Part shown: piece by piece, positions 60,778-64,000 of the stretch
Position numbering within the stretch: the first letter of the stretch is position 1
How the letters are laid out: every line of letters starts with the position of its first letter
Origin: JBEKEX01 sp050013615
GTDB lineage: Bacteria > Chloroflexota > Anaerolineae > Anaerolineales > Anaerolineaceae
Assembly: GCA_050013615.1 (NCBI GenBank)
Contig: JBEKEX010000001.1
Coordinates: forward strand, 122,000 to 185,999
DNA: 64,000 nucleotides
Direction: 5' to 3'
Notes under the pieces: generated by a model
What the model was told of the DNA's origin: nothing
What the model saw: the letters and a program-made list of their open reading frames with translations, nothing else
The model's database searches: none
Made by a program: the position numbers and the translations under genes

Positions 60778-62310
60778 GTGGAAGACGAAATTATCCTTGA
60801 TTTTCAACATGTAACAAAGCAATTCCCCGGCGTAGTGGCTCTAAACGATGTTTCCTTCTCGATCCACCGAGGGGAGATTCACGGCATCTGTGGGGAAAAT
60901 GGGGCGGGTAAATCTACATTGGTAAAAATCCTTTCGGGCGTTTATCCTCATGGGACTTATGATGGTGTTGTTTATTACGACGGTGAAGAACTAAAGCTGG
61001 GTCAAAGTTCCATACATGAGGCAGTTAAAAAGGGGATTGCGATTGTTTATCAGGAGTTGACTCTGGTTCCGACCAGGACGGTCGGCGAAAATGTTTATCT
61101 GGGTAAGGAACCCACCGATCACATAGGTATTAATTGGAACAAGGTATACGCCGACACTCAGGATATTCTAAAAAGATATCAATTGGATGTCGATCCACGC
61201 GCGGTTGTGAATTATCTGGGTGTTGGAAAAATGCAGATGGTCGAGATTGCCAAGGCCCTCTCTGAAAATGCCAGGGTCTTGATTCTGGATGAGCCAACCA
61301 GTGCTCTCAGTAAAGCCGAAGTTGAAAAACTGATGGAAATATTGAGGACACTTAAGCAACACGGCATTACCATTATTTATATTTCTCACCGGTTGGAAGA
61401 GTTTTTTCAGATAACAGATCGGGTGACGGTCATGCGGGATGGCAAAATTATTACCACCCAAGAGACGAAAGATGTGACCCAGAATGAATTGATCAAGTAT
61501 ATGGTCGGCCGTGAGATGAAGGAACGATTCCCGAAAGGAAATCGCAAGCCCGGCGATGTTATATTCGAGGTCGAAGATCTTGAAGCGGTTGATCCCAACA
61601 ATTCCGAGCGTAAAGTCTTGAATGGGGTAAGCTTCAATGTACGCAAGGGTGAAATCCTCGGGATCGCTGGATTGATGGGTTCGGGTCGAACTGAATTGGT
61701 GACAACATTATTTGGTGAATATGGAGTAATCACCAAAGGTGAGATCCGGATCAATGGAAAACCAATCAAACCCCGAAGTGCTCGGAATGCGATTAATTCA
61801 GGGTTGAGCTTGGTGCCGGAGGATCGCAAGAAGATGGGGTTGGTTTTGATCCAGAACATTTTCAGGAACATTTCTCTACCCAATCTGGATCAGTTCGCCA
61901 AATTCTTCCGCATTGATGCCAATGCAGAACGGCAAGCCAGTACACAGCAAGCTAAAAGCCTGACGATCAAGGCACCCAGCCTGGAAGTGTTGGCTGAAAC
62001 CTTGTCGGGCGGTAACCAGCAAAAAGTGGTCATTTCGAAATGGCTGCTATCCAAGCCGGAAGTCCTGATCATGGACGATCCAACCCGCGGCATTGATGTC
62101 GGGGCGAAATACGAGATCTATAAGCTTATGAATGATCTGGCTGAGAAGGGTGTGGCCATCATCATGATCTCGAGTGAGTTGGAAGAAGTGATGGGAATGA
62201 GCGACCGGATTATGGTGATGTGCCGCGGACATTCGACGATCACATTACCTGCTGCTGAAGCCGACAAGGAACGCATTATGGCATTGGCCACTGGCGTTGC
62301 GGTTGCATGA
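60778..62310 (+). CDS. xylG: Xylose ABC transporter ATP-binding protein (two ATPase domains)
   Basis: This 510-residue tandem ATPase belongs to the RbsA/XylG class. Domain 1 (about 1-245) has GENGAGKST, a degenerate signature GVGKMQMVEIAKAL and Walker B LILDEPTSAL. Domain 2 (about 260-505) has a modified Walker A (GLMGSGRTE), signature LSGGNQQKVVISKWL and LIMDDPTRGID. The asymmetry is normal for CUT2 importers. The GTG start at 60778 follows GGAG. It drives uptake through the permease encoded next. Confidence 0.92.
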   Translation: MEDEIILDFQHVTKQFPGVVALNDVSFSIHRGEIHGICGENGAGKSTLVKILSGVYPHGTYDGVVYYDGEELKLGQSSIHEAVKKGIAIVYQELTLVPTRTVGENVYLGKEPTDHIGINWNKVYADTQDILKRYQLDVDPRAVVNYLGVGKMQMVEIAKALSENARVLILDEPTSALSKAEVEKLMEILRTLKQHGITIIYISHRLEEFFQITDRVTVMRDGKIITTQETKDVTQNELIKYMVGREMKERFPKGNRKPGDVIFEVEDLEAVDPNNSERKVLNGVSFNVRKGEILGIAGLMGSGRTELVTTLFGEYGVITKGEIRINGKPIKPRSARNAINSGLSLVPEDRKKMGLVLIQNIFRNISLPNLDQFAKFFRIDANAERQASTQQAKSLTIKAPSLEVLAETLSGGNQQKVVISKWLLSKPEVLIMDDPTRGIDVGAKYEIYKLMNDLAEKGVAIIMISSELEEVMGMSDRIMVMCRGHSTITLPAAEADKERIMALATGVAVA

Positions 62311-62342
62311 AAACCGAAAAAGACGAATAAACGAGGTATGCT

Positions 62343-63548
62343 GTGAATATTTCAAATCCTGCTGAAACCCAGAATGAATCATTATGGACCAAGACGCTTC
62401 AAAGTGTGAGGCGCAACATTCAATCGTATGTTCTCCTCTTTGCGGTGGTAATTATTTGGGGTATCTTTTTCTTCCTTACACACGGCAGTTATCTGGATCC
62501 TCAAAATATATCGAATCTTTTCCGCCAGATGGCCGTCACTTCCCTCATGGCCGTAGGTATGGTGCTGGTGATCTGTACCGGAGGCATCGACCTGTCGGTA
62601 GGTAAACTGGCTGGTTTTGTCTCTGTAGTAGTAGCCTATCTGCAATTCAACGTTTGGTTTGTGCTTCTCCCGGGTCAGACGGTTCTGCCGGCCATCCTTT
62701 CAGTCATCATTGGTATATTGGTTGGCCTGTTGGCCGGAGTAGTCCAGGGCTATATCATCGCCTATTTGGGGCTACCGGCATTCATTGTGACTTTGGGGGG
62801 CATGTGGCTATTCAATGGCCTCCTCCTGCTGGTTACCCAGGGAAAAACTATTGCAGCGAATCAGCCGGTATTTTCGGATATTGGCCAAGGCTATGTCCCA
62901 CCACTCTGGGGTTGGGTGATATTTGCGCTCATTGTTGCGGTGCTGATTTGGAATGTGTTCAGCGGCCGGCGCAATAAACAAAAGTATGGTTTTACACCTC
63001 GCCCGTTATACTTGGATTTATTGTCTGTGGGAGTGATCATTGCATTGATCCTCGCCTACGTTTTTAGTGTCAATAATTACAAAGGTATTCCCGCACCGGT
63101 GTTATTACTTGGTGTTGTAGCGCTGGTAATCGCCTACGCATCAAATAACACCCGCTTTGGCCGATACGTTTATGCCATTGGTGGCAACAGGGAAGCTGCT
63201 CGCCTTTCCGGTATTAATATCAGTGGTGTGATCTTCAGAGTGTTTGTTTTGATGGGCGGCTTGTGCGGGGTGGCGGGAATAGTCCTGGCTTCCTATGTCG
63301 GCTATGGCACCATTGCAGCCGGCACGGGGTATGAATTGGATGTCATCGCCGCTTGCATTTTGGGCGGCACATCACCGCTGGGCGGCGTCGGCACCATTCC
63401 CGGCGCATTGATCGGTGCGTTGATCATTGCCAGCTTGACTACCGGGCTTCAAATGTTGAATGTGCAGCCCGCATGGCAATATGTTGTGAAAGCGATCATC
63501 CTGATTTCAGCAGTCTACATAGACGTTTACTTCAAGAAACATCGCTAA
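62343..63548 (+). CDS. xylH: Xylose ABC transporter permease
   Basis: This 401-residue CUT2 permease has about eleven hydrophobic segments, close to XylH in length (RbsC is shorter). Family segments are MAVGMVLVICTGGIDLSVGKLAG (about 72), YLGLPAFIVTLGGMWLFNG, and NREAARLSGINISGV with GTSPLGGVGTIPGALIGALI near the C-terminus. Start is GTG at 62343, with GAGG upstream. It lies 32 bases after the ATPase gene. Confidence 0.92.
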   Translation: MNISNPAETQNESLWTKTLQSVRRNIQSYVLLFAVVIIWGIFFFLTHGSYLDPQNISNLFRQMAVTSLMAVGMVLVICTGGIDLSVGKLAGFVSVVVAYLQFNVWFVLLPGQTVLPAILSVIIGILVGLLAGVVQGYIIAYLGLPAFIVTLGGMWLFNGLLLLVTQGKTIAANQPVFSDIGQGYVPPLWGWVIFALIVAVLIWNVFSGRRNKQKYGFTPRPLYLDLLSVGVIIALILAYVFSVNNYKGIPAPVLLLGVVALVIAYASNNTRFGRYVYAIGGNREAARLSGINISGVIFRVFVLMGGLCGVAGIVLASYVGYGTIAAGTGYELDVIAACILGGTSPLGGVGTIPGALIGALIIASLTTGLQMLNVQPAWQYVVKAIILISAVYIDVYFKKHR

Positions 63549-63689
63549 TCCAAATACATTCTACTGATACAAATTCGTAAATGATGTGAATCGACGATCG
63601 TTATTTATAGCCTGTCAGTTTCGTGATATTTTCTATAAAGGGAATCGTTTTGCTGGAATAGTATCTACCATACAGAACAGGATAAAGAT

Positions 63690-64000
63690 ATGACCACTAG
63701 TTATGACCCTAAACCAGAAAACAAGTTTACATTTGGCCTGTGGACGGTCGGTAGTCGCGGCCGCGACCCATTTGGTATCGAAGTCCGTGACGTTAAATCA
63801 CCGGTCGAGCTGGTTTACTTGCTGAGTGAGGTTGGCGCATACGGCGTCAACTTCCACGATAATGACCTGATCCCAATTGATGCCACTCCGTCAGAAGCCG
63901 ACGTCATCAAGAAGAATTTTCGCAAAGCGCTGGATGATACCGGTCTTAAAGTTCCTATGGCAACCACCAACTTGTTCTTCGACCCGGTGTTCAAGGATGG
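63690..64000 (+). CDS. xylA: Xylose isomerase (partial, cut by window end)
   Basis: The open frame begins at 63690 and runs to the window edge, 103 codons. It reads like the N-terminus of the compact, actinobacterial-type xylose isomerase: [18 protein letters not shown], then [18 protein letters not shown] with the catalytic His of FHDND (about residue 57), and [16 protein letters not shown]. It converts xylose to xylulose and fits the upstream transporter genes. Confidence 0.93.
   Translation, partial: MTTSYDPKPENKFTFGLWTVGSRGRDPFGIEVRDVKSPVELVYLLSEVGAYGVNFHDNDLIPIDATPSEADVIKKNFRKALDDTGLKVPMATTNLFFDPVFKD

Overview
The window reads like a chromosome segment of an anaerobic or facultative member of the Chloroflexota, most likely Anaerolineae. 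I infer this from the many lipoproteins whose lipobox is followed by Pro/Thr-rich linkers, the split transketolase, the number of PadR regulators, the CHASE2 cyclase beside a FecR lipoprotein, and sugar ABC transporters with lipoprotein binding proteins. No rRNA, tRNA, insertion sequence or CRISPR array was seen. Rank below phylum is a guess.

Layout. 0-6 kb: sugar or inositol catabolism (split transketolase, IolD-like ThDP enzyme, IclR regulator, methylmalonate-semialdehyde-type dehydrogenase). Two genes here carry internal deletions. 6-11 kb: PadR-controlled MacAB-like ABC exporter. 11-15 kb: Yip1-like protein, CHASE2 adenylate cyclase and FecR lipoprotein. 15.5-22.6 kb: a cell-surface acylation locus built like dlt: a 45-residue DltX-like microprotein, an MBOAT acyltransferase, two SGNH proteins, a carrier protein and an acyl-AMP ligase, preceded by a polysaccharide deacetylase. 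22.7-27.6 kb: two more PadR units (one with modAB), a Mop protein and a TrmO-like protein. 29.4-35.8 kb: LacI-controlled CUT1 sugar importer plus trehalose synthase; one permease contains an inserted cytochrome c domain. 35.9-45.8 kb: mixed housekeeping genes, including an RNHCP zinc-ribbon gene behind a roughly 290-nt structured leader ending in a terminator.

46-56.8 kb: a FadR-type regulated catabolic island. A leftward six-gene operon (M24 peptidase homologue, SCP2 protein, BKACE enzyme, SDR, FadR regulator, epimerase) diverges from KDG kinase and KDPG aldolase, followed by a Gfo/Idh oxidoreductase, a second SCP2 protein, an MFS transporter and a PIG-L deacetylase. 58-64 kb: a ROK-regulated xylose operon (binding protein, ATPase, permease, xylose isomerase cut by the window end).

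The points most worth following up are the DltX-like acylation locus, the cytochrome c insertion in the sugar permease, and the RNHCP leader.
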